A stretch of 64,000 nt of DNA from Theristus sp. LFF4_11 (Eukaryota > Nematoda > Chromadorea > Monhysterida > Xyalidae). Below, one piece after another: positions 24,186 to 47,600 of the stretch. The notes under the pieces were generated by a model, which saw only the letters and a program-made list of their open reading frames with translations, searched no databases and was not told where the DNA came from. The DNA lies in the NCBI GenBank assembly GCA_030248135.1, contig JASANC010001852.1, positions 1 to 64,000 on the forward strand, in the 5' to 3' direction. Every line of letters begins with the position of its first letter. Within the stretch, counting starts at the first letter, position 1. The position numbers were made by a program, and so were the translations under genes.

Positions 24186-24259
24186 ACCATGCCTCTTCCA
24201 GTGTTTTGACCCCCAAAACGTCACTAATTGTCCCCAGCCCAAGTGAAAATACACATACG

Positions 24260-24711
24260 TACCGTATTACCTCTAATAAACCCCCATGGGGGTTTATTTC
24301 TTCAGCGACTTCTGGGGGTGGGGGTTTATTTGTGGGGGGGGGGGCTTTATGTTTGGGGGGGGGGTTTATTTGGAAACCATTTTTAGGGGTGGGCAAAATG
24401 GCAAAAATACGTTCCATGGCAGGAAGGAAGTCGCAGAAACTTCTACTCTACTTAGAAATTTCCTTTTACAACAGTTTGTAATGAAATTACCATTAACTCA
24501 TCCACTTGGGGCCTTTCGTAGCACAATTTCATCATTTTCACTGCAACCAGCCACTGAATTCGCTGGGTATGTGTTTCAAACAGGTTTCAATAATCCCCCA
24601 TGGGGGATTATTTGGGGGGGGGGATTATTTGGAAACTTGTCGAGGGGGTGGGGGTTTATTTTGGGGGGGGGTTTAATTTTGGGGGGGGGGTTTAATAGAG
24701 GTAATACGGTA
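24260..24711. mobile_element. G-run MITE, left copy of a head-to-head pair
   Basis: 452 bp with 21-bp near-perfect inverted repeats starting TACCGTATTACCTCTAATAA and ending with the inverse. Inside are repeated blocks of G8-G11 plus TTTATT or GATTATT (GGGGGTTTATTTGG), a palindrome AAACCCCCATGGGGGTTT and a unique core (CAACCAGCCACTGAATTCGC). The right terminus is shared with the inverted neighbour: AGAGGTAATACGGTATTACC is part of a palindrome centred near 24706. Confidence 0.7.
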
Positions 24712-25578
24712 TTACCTCTATTAAACCCCCCACCCCAAAATTAACCCCCCCCCCCCAAAAAATAAACCCCCACCCCCTCGACAAGTTTCCAAATAATCCC
24801 CCCCCCAAAAAAATAATCCCCCATGGGGGATTATTGGAAACCTGTTTGAAACACATACCCAGCGAATTCAGTGGCTGGTTGCAGTGAAAATGATGAAATT
24901 GTGCTACCAAAGGCCCCAAATGGATGAGTTAATGGTAATTTCATTACAAAAGGCTATTGTAAAAGGAAATTTCTATTCTGCGTCTTTTCATTTTTTCACC
25001 TTTGTTGGTTGTGTTTGTTTTGATCCGTACCGTTTTGTTTCGATTCTGTTTTTGCTACAGCTCATGGACTTGTTTCGTCGGTTTTTTTGGTTTTTTCATC
25101 ATAGTGTTGAGCCGTCACAGGCGTCGTTGCTGTTCTTAATCTTGTGTTTAAGAAAGCCGCTCATTGAAGTTTTTTGTTTGTTGATTGTTTCGGGTTCTTC
25201 AGTTTTCGGTTCTCGTTTTGTGTGTGAACTGTGAATTGAGTTTTTTTTGGATAGAGTTTGTGCCCTCAAAATGTTTTTCAACTTCAGCTTGTTTTAGGGT
25301 AAAGACATGGGCAATTCTTGCCCACATGCGGCACCCGATACAAAACAGTGACATGATAGTTGTTTGTTTCATTCATTTTTTGATAATTTTGTCAATTGTC
25401 ATGTTAATTCTTTATCACTGTGTTTTTGTTGAAGGAGCTGCGCGTTAAATAAAATCTTGAAATCTTGAAATCTAGAGTAGAAGTTTCTGCAACTTCCTTC
25501 CTGCCATGGAAGGTATTTTTGCCATTTTGCCCACCCTAAAATGGTTTCCAAATAAACCCTCCCCCCCAAAAATAAACT
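24712..25578. mobile_element. G-run MITE, inverted partial copy, interrupted
   Basis: The sequence repeats the 24260-24711 element in reverse complement (TCGACAAGTTTCCAAATAAT, CAGCGAATTCAGTGGCTGGT, CCATTTTGCCCACC). It is broken by about 490 bp of unrelated DNA at about 24981-25472 and lacks the last part of the outer terminus. Together the two copies form a head-to-head palindrome. Confidence 0.7.
24981..25472 (+). mobile_element. Inserted retroelement fragment (SINE- or LINE-like 3' end)
   Basis: About 490 bp present in the right MITE copy and absent from the left one, so an insertion. It is T-rich on the plus strand and ends AATAAAATCTTGAAATCTTG AAATC, a short tandem tail of the kind left by non-LTR retrotransposition. 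No reverse transcriptase frame is present. The frames within (up to 116 codons) have no recognisable domain. A clear target duplication is not visible. Confidence 0.5.
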
Positions 25579-25802
25579 CAATTTTCAAACTTTTTACTCC
25601 AATGCGTTTTGTGTTTGCCTGTATGTGATTTCAGACTCCGCCTCAATTCTCAATTTATTTCAACTCAACGCGCTCGAAAGCGGTAACGACCAAAAATCCA
25701 AAAAAACTCCTGTGTTAATGCTTCCTATGCGTTCTTTCCGCCAATGAACAACGCTGTCCTGTCCTAAAATTTTTTTGATTTTTGTTTAACAACCCTAGCT
25801 TG

Positions 25803-26220
25803 ACACTGGTCATAGTTGTTCTAGGGGGGGGGGGGCTGGGAGGGCCGCTCCCCCCCCCAAATTTTTATTTCTCAGCCAGCTATCTATCTAAAAAATTTTG
25901 TTTTCGAAGACACAAAATGAGTCAATTTTTTACCAAAATTGACCACTTTTGCTCTAAATTCTTAAAAATTCCGCTAATTTTAGGTAAAATACGCTTATAT
26001 ACATAGTTGTTCTAGGGGGGGGGGGGCTGGGGGGGCCGCCCCCCCCCCAAAAATTTTCGAATCTATCTTTATCAGAGAAGATTTTTCGGCTCAGCTATTA
26101 ATATCAAAAAAAAATTTCCCAGCCATCTATCTGAAATTCTGTCTTCGAAGACATAAAATAAGTCAATTTTTGACCAAAATTGACCATTTTTGCTCAAAAT
26201 TATTGAAAATTTCGCTAATT
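25803..26220. repeat. Two-copy tandem duplication, about 205 bp
   Basis: CATAGTTGTTCTAGGGGGGG recurs near 25811 and 26003. Each copy is followed by a G-run/C-run hairpin (CTGGGAGGGCCGCTCC in one, CTGGGGGGGCCGCCCC in the other) and by matching sequence (CGAAGACA-AAAT, TTTTTACCAAAATTGACCA versus TTTTTGACCAAAATTGACCA). Confidence 0.7.
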
Positions 26221-26342
26221 TTAGGTTAAATACGCATTTATACTTGATTTTTAGCGTGTTTTAAGCCTTATTTTACTGTTTTTATAGCTTTTTAGCGTTT
26301 TTGCTATCTATCTAATTTCAAAATTTTGACCGCCCTCCCCCC

Positions 26343-28263
26343 TAGGGTTAGGGGCTTTGAAAAAAAAATTTTTTTTTGTTTTTTTTCGTTTTTTTAAATT
26401 TGGATTTTTTTTTCAAACTTAAAAAAAAATTGAAAAATTTTTCTTTTACTTTGCTCTGAAAATTCGATTTATGGCATATAATTTTTGAAAGTTCAAACCA
26501 AATTTTCTTCCCAACTTCTTTGTGTACTTAGGTAAATGTCATTATTTGGTCATTTTGACCGACGTACTCCATGTTTTTCGATTTGAATGACTTCTAGAGT
26601 CAATTTTTAGCGTTGAAATGACTTAACTGAATTGAAATATCGTTTCAGAAATCGTTTTCTTGCAACTTAGAACATGTTTTTCAGTCGGTAGGCCATGAGA
26701 TGAACATGATATCTTGTTGATTGGCGTATGTTATAGGTCTACAATGGAGTTGTGCGATATACAGGGTGGGCCAAAAAAAGGTTCCATTTTCAAACTGCTG
26801 TCACTGGCTGGTGTTTTAATATTATGAGCTGAAATTTTCAGCACTGATAAAACATGTGATGCCATTTTACTGACAAAATTTTTTTTTTCGAAAAATAATT
26901 CCTAGGACTCACTGTGGCAGATTTTCTAAAAAGCTCGAAAAATCAACAAATTGACTGAAATGAGTGCAAGAAAAAATTAGTATCAAGATGCGTGATTCAA
27001 TTTTGAAACTGTTGCGATAGTGACAAATGGGTCTTTTTGGATACCCAGGGTATTGATAGTTCAAATCATGCGCTCAGAGTGGAAAGGTCTCACACTTGAA
27101 TTGCATTTGAGAAGCTCGAGCGAAATTCACAACGGACTCGAGTCAGCAGCCATGCGCGACTGCGACAGAAAGAATTAATCAGTTGACTTTTTGTTTTGTG
27201 TGTTGCTCTGTCTGTTAATTTGTTTCTTTTGAAAAGTTTTTCTGCGGTTTTAATAAAAACAGTGTTTCAGTTTCAGTTTTCTGCAGTTTTGTCATGGTTA
27301 AGTGGACAGCAGAACAACGAGCTGGTGGGAGCAATCTGAAAATTTTTCTGCAGTGACTCGCTAGTTTCGCGTAAAATTCAATCCAGTCGCTGCCGGACGA
27401 GAACCTTGATGATGATTTGGATGTCTATGAGCAATGATTCGTTGTGAAATTCTTGGTTAAAAATCCGTTTTTTTGAAAATTTGGGAATTTTTAAACATTG
27501 TGCTGTAAAACTGAATCTACTTGATCAAACTGAATAAAAATTTTGTCAGAAAAATGGCATCACATGTTTTATCAATGCTGAAAATTTCAGCTCATAATAT
27601 TGAAACACCAGTCAGTGACAGCAGTTTGAAAATGGAACCTTTTTTTTGGCCCACCCTGTATTGTTAAACAATTGGAGCGGAGGTGTTGGTTAATACCACA
27701 TCATACGACCGTTTTTCAGATACCCGATAACATGGACACATGTTAAAACTTGCGTGCTGAGCTAAACTAACGTGTTAAACTTGCGTCTGTCAGTTGCCCG
27801 CAACGTGATCGCGAAATCATGGTACGTGTTTTCGATACGATGATTTAAAGAGTGGGCTCTCGCCATGTGGCAGATAGCATAGCTGGTTGAACCTGAAAGT
27901 AAGTGTCTTGGGGGGGGGCGACCGGGTCGACAGGAGGGGTTGCCGACTTAGCTACAGCAAACAGGAATTTTTGAACACAGTCAAATTTTGGTAATTTTCT
28001 AAATAGGAACAACTAAGAACGGTTCAATATTCAAGTACACGTCAAAAATTGTCCTGTTTTACTGTTAAAATGCAACTTTCCCCCTATGAAATAGACATAA
28101 TTTCAATAAAACACGATTTTCGCTCTTATAGTTTTCCGGATCGTTCTGAAAATAGTCTAGCTGAACTCAGCTCGACGAGACGCTTCGAATGAACCTAACT
28201 TGTAAAAAAAATTTTAAATTTTTTTTAATTTAAAAAAAAATCCGGATTTTTTCCCTAACCCTA
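26343..28263. mobile_element. hAT-like non-autonomous element, copy B, interrupted
   Basis: Reverse-orientation copy of 23139-24185 with the same TAGGGTTAGGG / CCCTAACCCTA ends. Without the 897-bp mariner-like insertion at 26762-27658 and its duplicated TA it is about 1022 bp, close to copy A. The flanks are C runs, so its 8-bp duplication cannot be read reliably. Confidence 0.85.
26762..27658 (+). mobile_element. Mariner-like non-autonomous element, copy 2
   Basis: 897 bp, CAGGGTGGGCCAAAAAAA to its inverse, flanked by TA (26760-26761, 27659-27660), inserted into hAT-like copy B. It matches 15895-16809 in reverse complement. The transposase-like start is present (ATGGTTAAGTGGACAGCAGA near 27294), but a small internal deletion shifts the frame and it stops soon after. 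Confidence 0.88.
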
Positions 28264-28515
28264 CCCCCCCCCCAAAGTCACATGCCCCCCCCGTGCCCCC
28301 CCCCCAATTTTTTTCAGCTATCCTGGAAAAGTTGCTCCAGCTCTCTACGTATATCATCGCCCCCCCCGCCCCCCCCCAACGGGGCTCTGGACTGGAACAA
28401 CTATGACCCTAGTGCCTACTTTGGGTTGTTAAACAAAAATAAAAAAACAAACATGCCGATTTTTTTTAAATTCGAAAAAATTTCCTCTAATATGCTTTGA
28501 GTTTTGGTCGTTTTG

Positions 28516-28998
28516 GGTCTTGACACGAAGTTGCTGAAAACCCGTTTCTTGTGTATAACAGCTGAAACCTTTCAGAAACATGCAGCATCAAAACAGAATG
28601 TAAAAAATTGGATGTAAGGGATTACGGTATCTTTGCAGTGGGTCTCGACACGATTTTTTAAAAACGTCCCTGATTGCCATGAAAAGCTACTAGAATGATA
28701 GATACCGTTCACATGATTGCGGTTATATGTCGGAAGTTTGGTCCCACGGGTTACGGTAGCTTTTTTAGGGTCCCCGTTTCATGCAATCATGTGAACGGTA
28801 TCTATCATTCTAGTAGCTTTTCCTGGCAATCAGGGACGTTTTAAAAAAAATCGTGTCGAGTCGAGACCCACTGCAGAGTTACCGTAACCCTTGACATCCG
28901 ATTTTTTGACATTCTGTTATAATGCTGCATGTTTCTGAAAGGTTTCAACTGTTATTCACAAGAAACAAAGTCGTTTTCAGCAACTTTGTGTCAAGACC
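28516..28998. repeat. Foldback (long inverted repeat)
   Basis: Arms 28516-28720 and 28783-28998 are inverted copies (GGTCTTGACAC..., TACCGTTCACATGATTGC) with a 62-bp spacer, so the strand could form a hairpin with a stem of about 205 bp. The phrase TCG(T/A)GTCGAGACCCACTGC ... GTTACCGTAA recurs once more at about 29025-29060. Probably a non-autonomous foldback transposon. Confidence 0.8.
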
Positions 28999-29094
28999 AT
29001 AAATTACCGTAACCTGTGTAATTCGTGTCGAGACCCACTGCCGGAGTTACCGTAATCCTTAAAAATCAAAATTTGACATTTTTTGAATTTTTGT

Positions 29095-29205
29095 TGGAGG
29101 AGGGGAGGGGTTTTATCCTGTCTCAGTAGGGGAGGGGAGGGGAGGGGAGGGGTTTTGTCCTCCAAAAAGGAGGGGAGGGGAGGGGTTTTGTCCTCTCCCC
29201 AAAAA
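29095..29205. repeat. GGGGA-rich tandem repeat
   Basis: Three blocks of (GGAGG)GGAGGGGAGGGG followed by TTTTGTCCT or TTTTATCCT. The G4-like runs on the plus strand could form quadruplexes. The Pro-rich minus-strand frame here is a by-product. Confidence 0.7.
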
Positions 29206-29389
29206 ACATTTTGAGCTGTTGAATAAAAAAATTTCTGCATTTCGCAGTTTCTAACCTTTTGAGTTTATTTTTAGCATGAAAAGGGTGCTGGAAATTCACA
29301 CGTATTCAAAACAAACACGTCTCAATAGAATTCAGATCCACAAAAAAAGGGTGCGGAGCGGAGTGTGAACACCCTCCGCTCGTCCACCT

Positions 29390-29438
29390 CCGCACGGTCA
29401 ACCAATCAGCTGATTCCCCTTATTATAGAGTTAGACTG
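29390..29438. mobile_element. Solo end of a CAGTCYATCTGG-family MITE
   Basis: ACGGTCAACCAATCAGCTGA ... GTTAGACTG matches the inner CCAAT block and terminus of the family in inverse orientation. No partner end is found upstream within 1 kb, so it is a truncated or decayed copy. Confidence 0.45.
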
Positions 29439-30611
29439 TTACCCAATTTTGGAAGCTTCGACTGTAACTCAAATTTGGAAGTTTGGACCTATCTTTTGCA
29501 GCATGTGGATCCAAAACAAGGTCGTGTTTCTCGTTCCAAATGATTTTTCTGTGTTCAACTTTCACCAATCGTCCCAGGCCACGATCGTCCAGGCCGCTCT
29601 TCTATTCTATTCTGGGCCAGGGGCAGAGTATTACCATGTTCTTCCTAATTCCAGACGGTTTCTTAATGCATTCGCGAGAAAAGATTTTTAAAATTGATTT
29701 AAAAATTGTTTTTGTTACATCGTTACATCGTACATCATCATTTTTTGCCAATTAAATGCAATCAAATTATTTGGTAAATCTGTTAGGCGTTTCGCCAATT
29801 ATTCGTTGTACGCCGACACCGTTTGGACTGTGTCAGTTTGGACACCGTTTGGACCGCAACGATCGATGTCACAGACACTTGAAAATTAATTTGCGAAATC
29901 CGAGCATACTTGTGGGTAATGGGTATATACGAGCTAAATGAATGTCCTTCAGTTGTCGAGACGTGAATCGTAGTTCAATTTTATTTTTGTTGGCAATTTT
30001 TTGAGTGAAATACGATTATAAGCAGTGGAAATCAGGCAAAACAAGCAAAAACAATAAAAAATCTCAAAAATCAATCAATCAAGCACACACGATAACAAAC
30101 AATCAACTGCAGCATTGCAACAGATGAAATAAATTTTCTGAAAAATATTATGTACATTGAATTTTCAACATGTAGTCTTGTCCCTCAGATCAGTATAATA
30201 TCTTTGCGTGCTGCCTTCTCACTTCCCTGCATTTGTAACTTACTTCTACTCATTATAAACTTGCATTTAAAAACTTGGAACAATTACAGAAAAACGAAAA
30301 CGCAACAGGGAGTCGATTGAAAAACATCCATTCGTTGTTTATAACAATAACATTGATTGAATGAAAACCACAACGACAACTTGGAACAGCAGAATGTCAA
30401 GATTACTGAGCATTTTTCAAAGACAAAAACAAATAAATAACGTATTTCTTTGTACGATACTTCACCATTAGGACGATTTGTAGCAAACTTTTTTTATTTT
30501 CATCGACTGTGAAATTTAAAAACAAAGCAAACTCAATTATAACGAATGGTCACTCACAATAGAAGTCTCTGGAATATGAAAAAACTAACAATGAAAAAGA
30601 CGAAGACAATT
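29439..30611. other. Spacer downstream of AGAP
   Basis: AT-rich DNA between the transposon nest and the AGAP 3' end. The two overlapping frames near 29365-29755 have no recognisable domain. Nothing else is supported. Confidence 0.4.
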
Positions 30612-30617
30612 TTTATT
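30612..30617 (-). promoter_or_regulatory. Polyadenylation signal of AGAP
   Basis: AATAAA on the minus strand about 220 nt after the AGAP stop codon (30840-30842). It is the nearest canonical hexamer; another lies near 30490. Confidence 0.45.
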
Positions 30618-30839
30618 TGTACTGAAACATTATAAAACCAAAAAAATGAATGCAAAACGGAGCGTTTACTTTTCTTTCATTGCGGGAAACGTGGATCATG
30701 GATGGTTCATATGAAAACCGCGCCAATCACAGCCTCGCGCATTTACTGATAATTTGTTGTGTTTGTTCACACCGAGCTGCACCAAGACAAAAGCGAACGA
30801 TGACTGTTGCCGGCCGACCGATGGCGTCATGCAGAGTCG

Positions 30840-44608
<13,769 letters not shown>

Positions 44609-47600
44609 GCATAAAAGGCTGCGGTCGCTTGATCTCTCTCTCAGTCTCTATTCAATCGTTTTTCCTTCATTCCAGATTGAAGGTTCGTTCTGAAAATAAT
44701 TCGTGAGTGTCTTGTGGAATATGACTGAAAAAAGTTCGTTACACAATATGTCATATATGCTAATAAGTATGACAGTGAAATCAACGTAAACATAACAGAT
44801 GGCAACGCTGAAGCAAAATTTCACCATCATTTCAAAAATTTCACAAACAAAAACAGCGTAGGACATATCGGAATGTGATCGTGAGCTCGCTGAAACGTGA
44901 ATACTGCACATGGTGCGCTGTGACAGAAGAGGCAGAGAAGGCACGTGAATAAAAATTCAGTACAAAACTGAAGATGAGCACCTAATATTTTAGAATTACA
45001 AATTGAACACAATCGAAATTTTATGTAAAATGTAAAATGTAAAATTTTGGTGACTAAAATGTAGTAATGTTAATTTTATGATCTTCTCCATGACATAAAT
45101 CTAAAGCGACCACACGACAGTAACCTGCATTTGCAGGCGCATTGGAAATGCAAGCCAAAATTTCAATGGGCATGTGTGTCAACATGACCAAACAGGCTTG
45201 CATGCTTCCGAAAGCAAATAAACAAGCATCATAAACGTGTTGAACATCACCAATGCTTCACGCAACACACCAGCAACAAATTGTTTGGATGCCACGAGGC
45301 TGAAAAATAGGGCTAACAAATGCAGCCAAATTCGAAAGCAAACAAGCAAAGCACCGCTGCCGGATGCCCTGTCCTAACACCAATCGCAAGTCGCAGATGT
45401 CCATTTTCCTACCATTTTTTTCAAACGGTACGAAAAAATGTGTCACGAGATGAATGCTCTATCGATCAAATAACGAAATCAAACAAGACTCGAAACAGAT
45501 TTCCTCGGAACGAACGTGAAGCAAAGCGGCAGCTAAAGCTGTCAAATTATTATCGGAATTTACACATTCGAATAACGGAGGTTTTTAATTGAAAGCACAA
45601 AATACGCACTGCAACCTGAACGCCTGAAATGCGACAATATGAGCGCTGGAGCGTAATTGAAACCTAGCAAAATTGGTAGCAACAACAACAGACGGGGCCA
45701 GTGAAAAAAGCAGAACGAAAATAACAAGCTGAAGGTGGCAAATAAATAATGCAAAGCTATGCGACAGCGATTTTGCTGTTTTCTTGAGGACTAATGAGCA
45801 GATTTCTGTAATTAACAATGAATGAGGCAATGACGTTCATCGTGCAATTCATTGGGAACGGGAGTAAATGGGGGAAAATTGTTTATCAGCAAACGAGAAT
45901 TTTCAAAAAGAGAAACAACAAAAATTGCATCAATGGTGTCACATTGGAACTGGCCAGCTGCAAATCAGTCAAAATTACTGACTCTCTTTTCTTAAGCTGA
46001 AGCTTCAAAGCTTAGTGTCTTCAGCAGAAACACAGATACAATGAAAGTGATGAGCTCTGTTAAACAATCACACCTTTTTTGCGCAACTGAACAGCGAACT
46101 TTTACTTTTCGAGTAGGAAATCTGATCTGAATAGTAGTAAAGTCGCAAAACCACAAGCATAAAGTACGAGCTGATTTCCAAATCGCAACGCATCTGCACA
46201 GTTTGTTGCTGACGGTGGCGGCTTCATCTAAAAGCGGTGATCAAATTACAAACTTGTGGTCGCAACTGGCAAATGCATAGCTGCCTGTGTCTGGTCTGAC
46301 AATGGCCGCATAGGCGAGTGTTAAGAGATCATTTTGTCCGAACACCTTGATAGTAACAATAATAGCATCTTTCTCACATCATTATGCTCTAAAGTTCAGC
46401 AAGTTTCCAAGCACTTGGATACAAAGCCAAAGGATACACAAAGCAAACTGGCATTATTGCAGATTGCAGTAATCGGCGGGCGGCGGCCGTATGACCTTTG
46501 TGGCCGAATGTGAAAACAGACAGCGCACTGATTATGACGGCAATCAATCGAGAACACACCAACGTGCGCAAGATCGCAGGGCACTGATAACAACAGTGAA
46601 AGCAAAAAAAGGTGAAAGCAACAGATGCTGAAGCTGAGAACATAAAACTGTCGGATATGAGCCGATAATTAATGACGGACACTGCCACAACAACAAATCA
46701 TCGCTCCTTTTTTGACGGTCAATGTCAGAAATAATGAACTCCCATTAATCGGTGGAACCCAGAAAATAAATGAGTGGGCGTCGAAGTTGAAGATTTATGA
46801 AAGGTGCACTGAAGTAGTTCTGACTTCTGAGTAATTTTATTCTGGGTTAACTTGCAAAAAAGATGAGTGGTGAAATATCTTGACTTTGCTTTATTCAAAA
46901 GAAATAATAAATACGAACACTCATATTCAACTCAACTAAAAAGAAAGACAAATCAGCCACATATCAAAGGATGGCGTCAAAACCGTTCTCAAAACAACCA
47001 CAGTCTGGTGCTCATAACAGAATAATAGATAAGCAGTTTTGTTACACGTAGCGATACCGCATCACTAAAGCTGTCAGCAGACAACACGCCCAAAAAGGGT
47101 TGATATACTATTGCGGCCCGCAAAATTCCGGTCAGAAGAGTCAGAAGGTCAGAAGAACTGCTAGAAGCAATGATTTTTTTCGCAAATTATCGCAAATCAA
47201 TTATCGCAATGAAAGATATGTAAAAATGGCCACAAAAATAAAACAAACTTTTCAGCCAATTCTACTTTTAAAACGAGGCACAGTTGTTGTAAGTCTCCTA
47301 AGCCAAGCCTTTTATATAAAGGCACATCGGAAACTTGAGCTTTTTGAAAAGGGTTGTTTTGTCGTGATTTTATACAATGTGATCATTCTTGGATTGAATA
47401 AAGATCACGAAAAATCAAAAAAAATCGCCGGTCCGGAATCGAGCGGGCCGCAATGAGCGGGCCTCAACTCTTCAAGCCGGAATTAAAGGGCCGCAATTGA
47501 ACACAAGCCCAAAAAGGTAAAAGACCTCACAGATAAAAAGTAAAAAATCGACACATTGAAAATAGTTTGCAAACATAGACGCTACAATGGTTACTTGATT

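Larger units (their letters stand above)
25780..28440. mobile_element. Outer inverted-repeat element of a nested insertion
   Basis: The left end, TTTGTTTAACAACCC ... GGTCATAGTTGTTCTAGGG (about 25780-25823), recurs inverted at about 28390-28440 (AACAACTATGACCCTAG ... GGGTTGTTAAACAAA), giving imperfect inverted repeats of about 50 bp. The element's own DNA is 25824-26342 and 28264-28390; the rest is the hAT-like copy B inserted in a C run. G/C homopolymer hairpins lie just inside both ends. No transposase frame. I cannot define its target duplication. Confidence 0.6.

Noticed and set aside
29004..29240. Pro/Asp/Lys repeat protein on the minus strand
   Set aside because: Translation of the GGGGA tandem repeat; no gene context.
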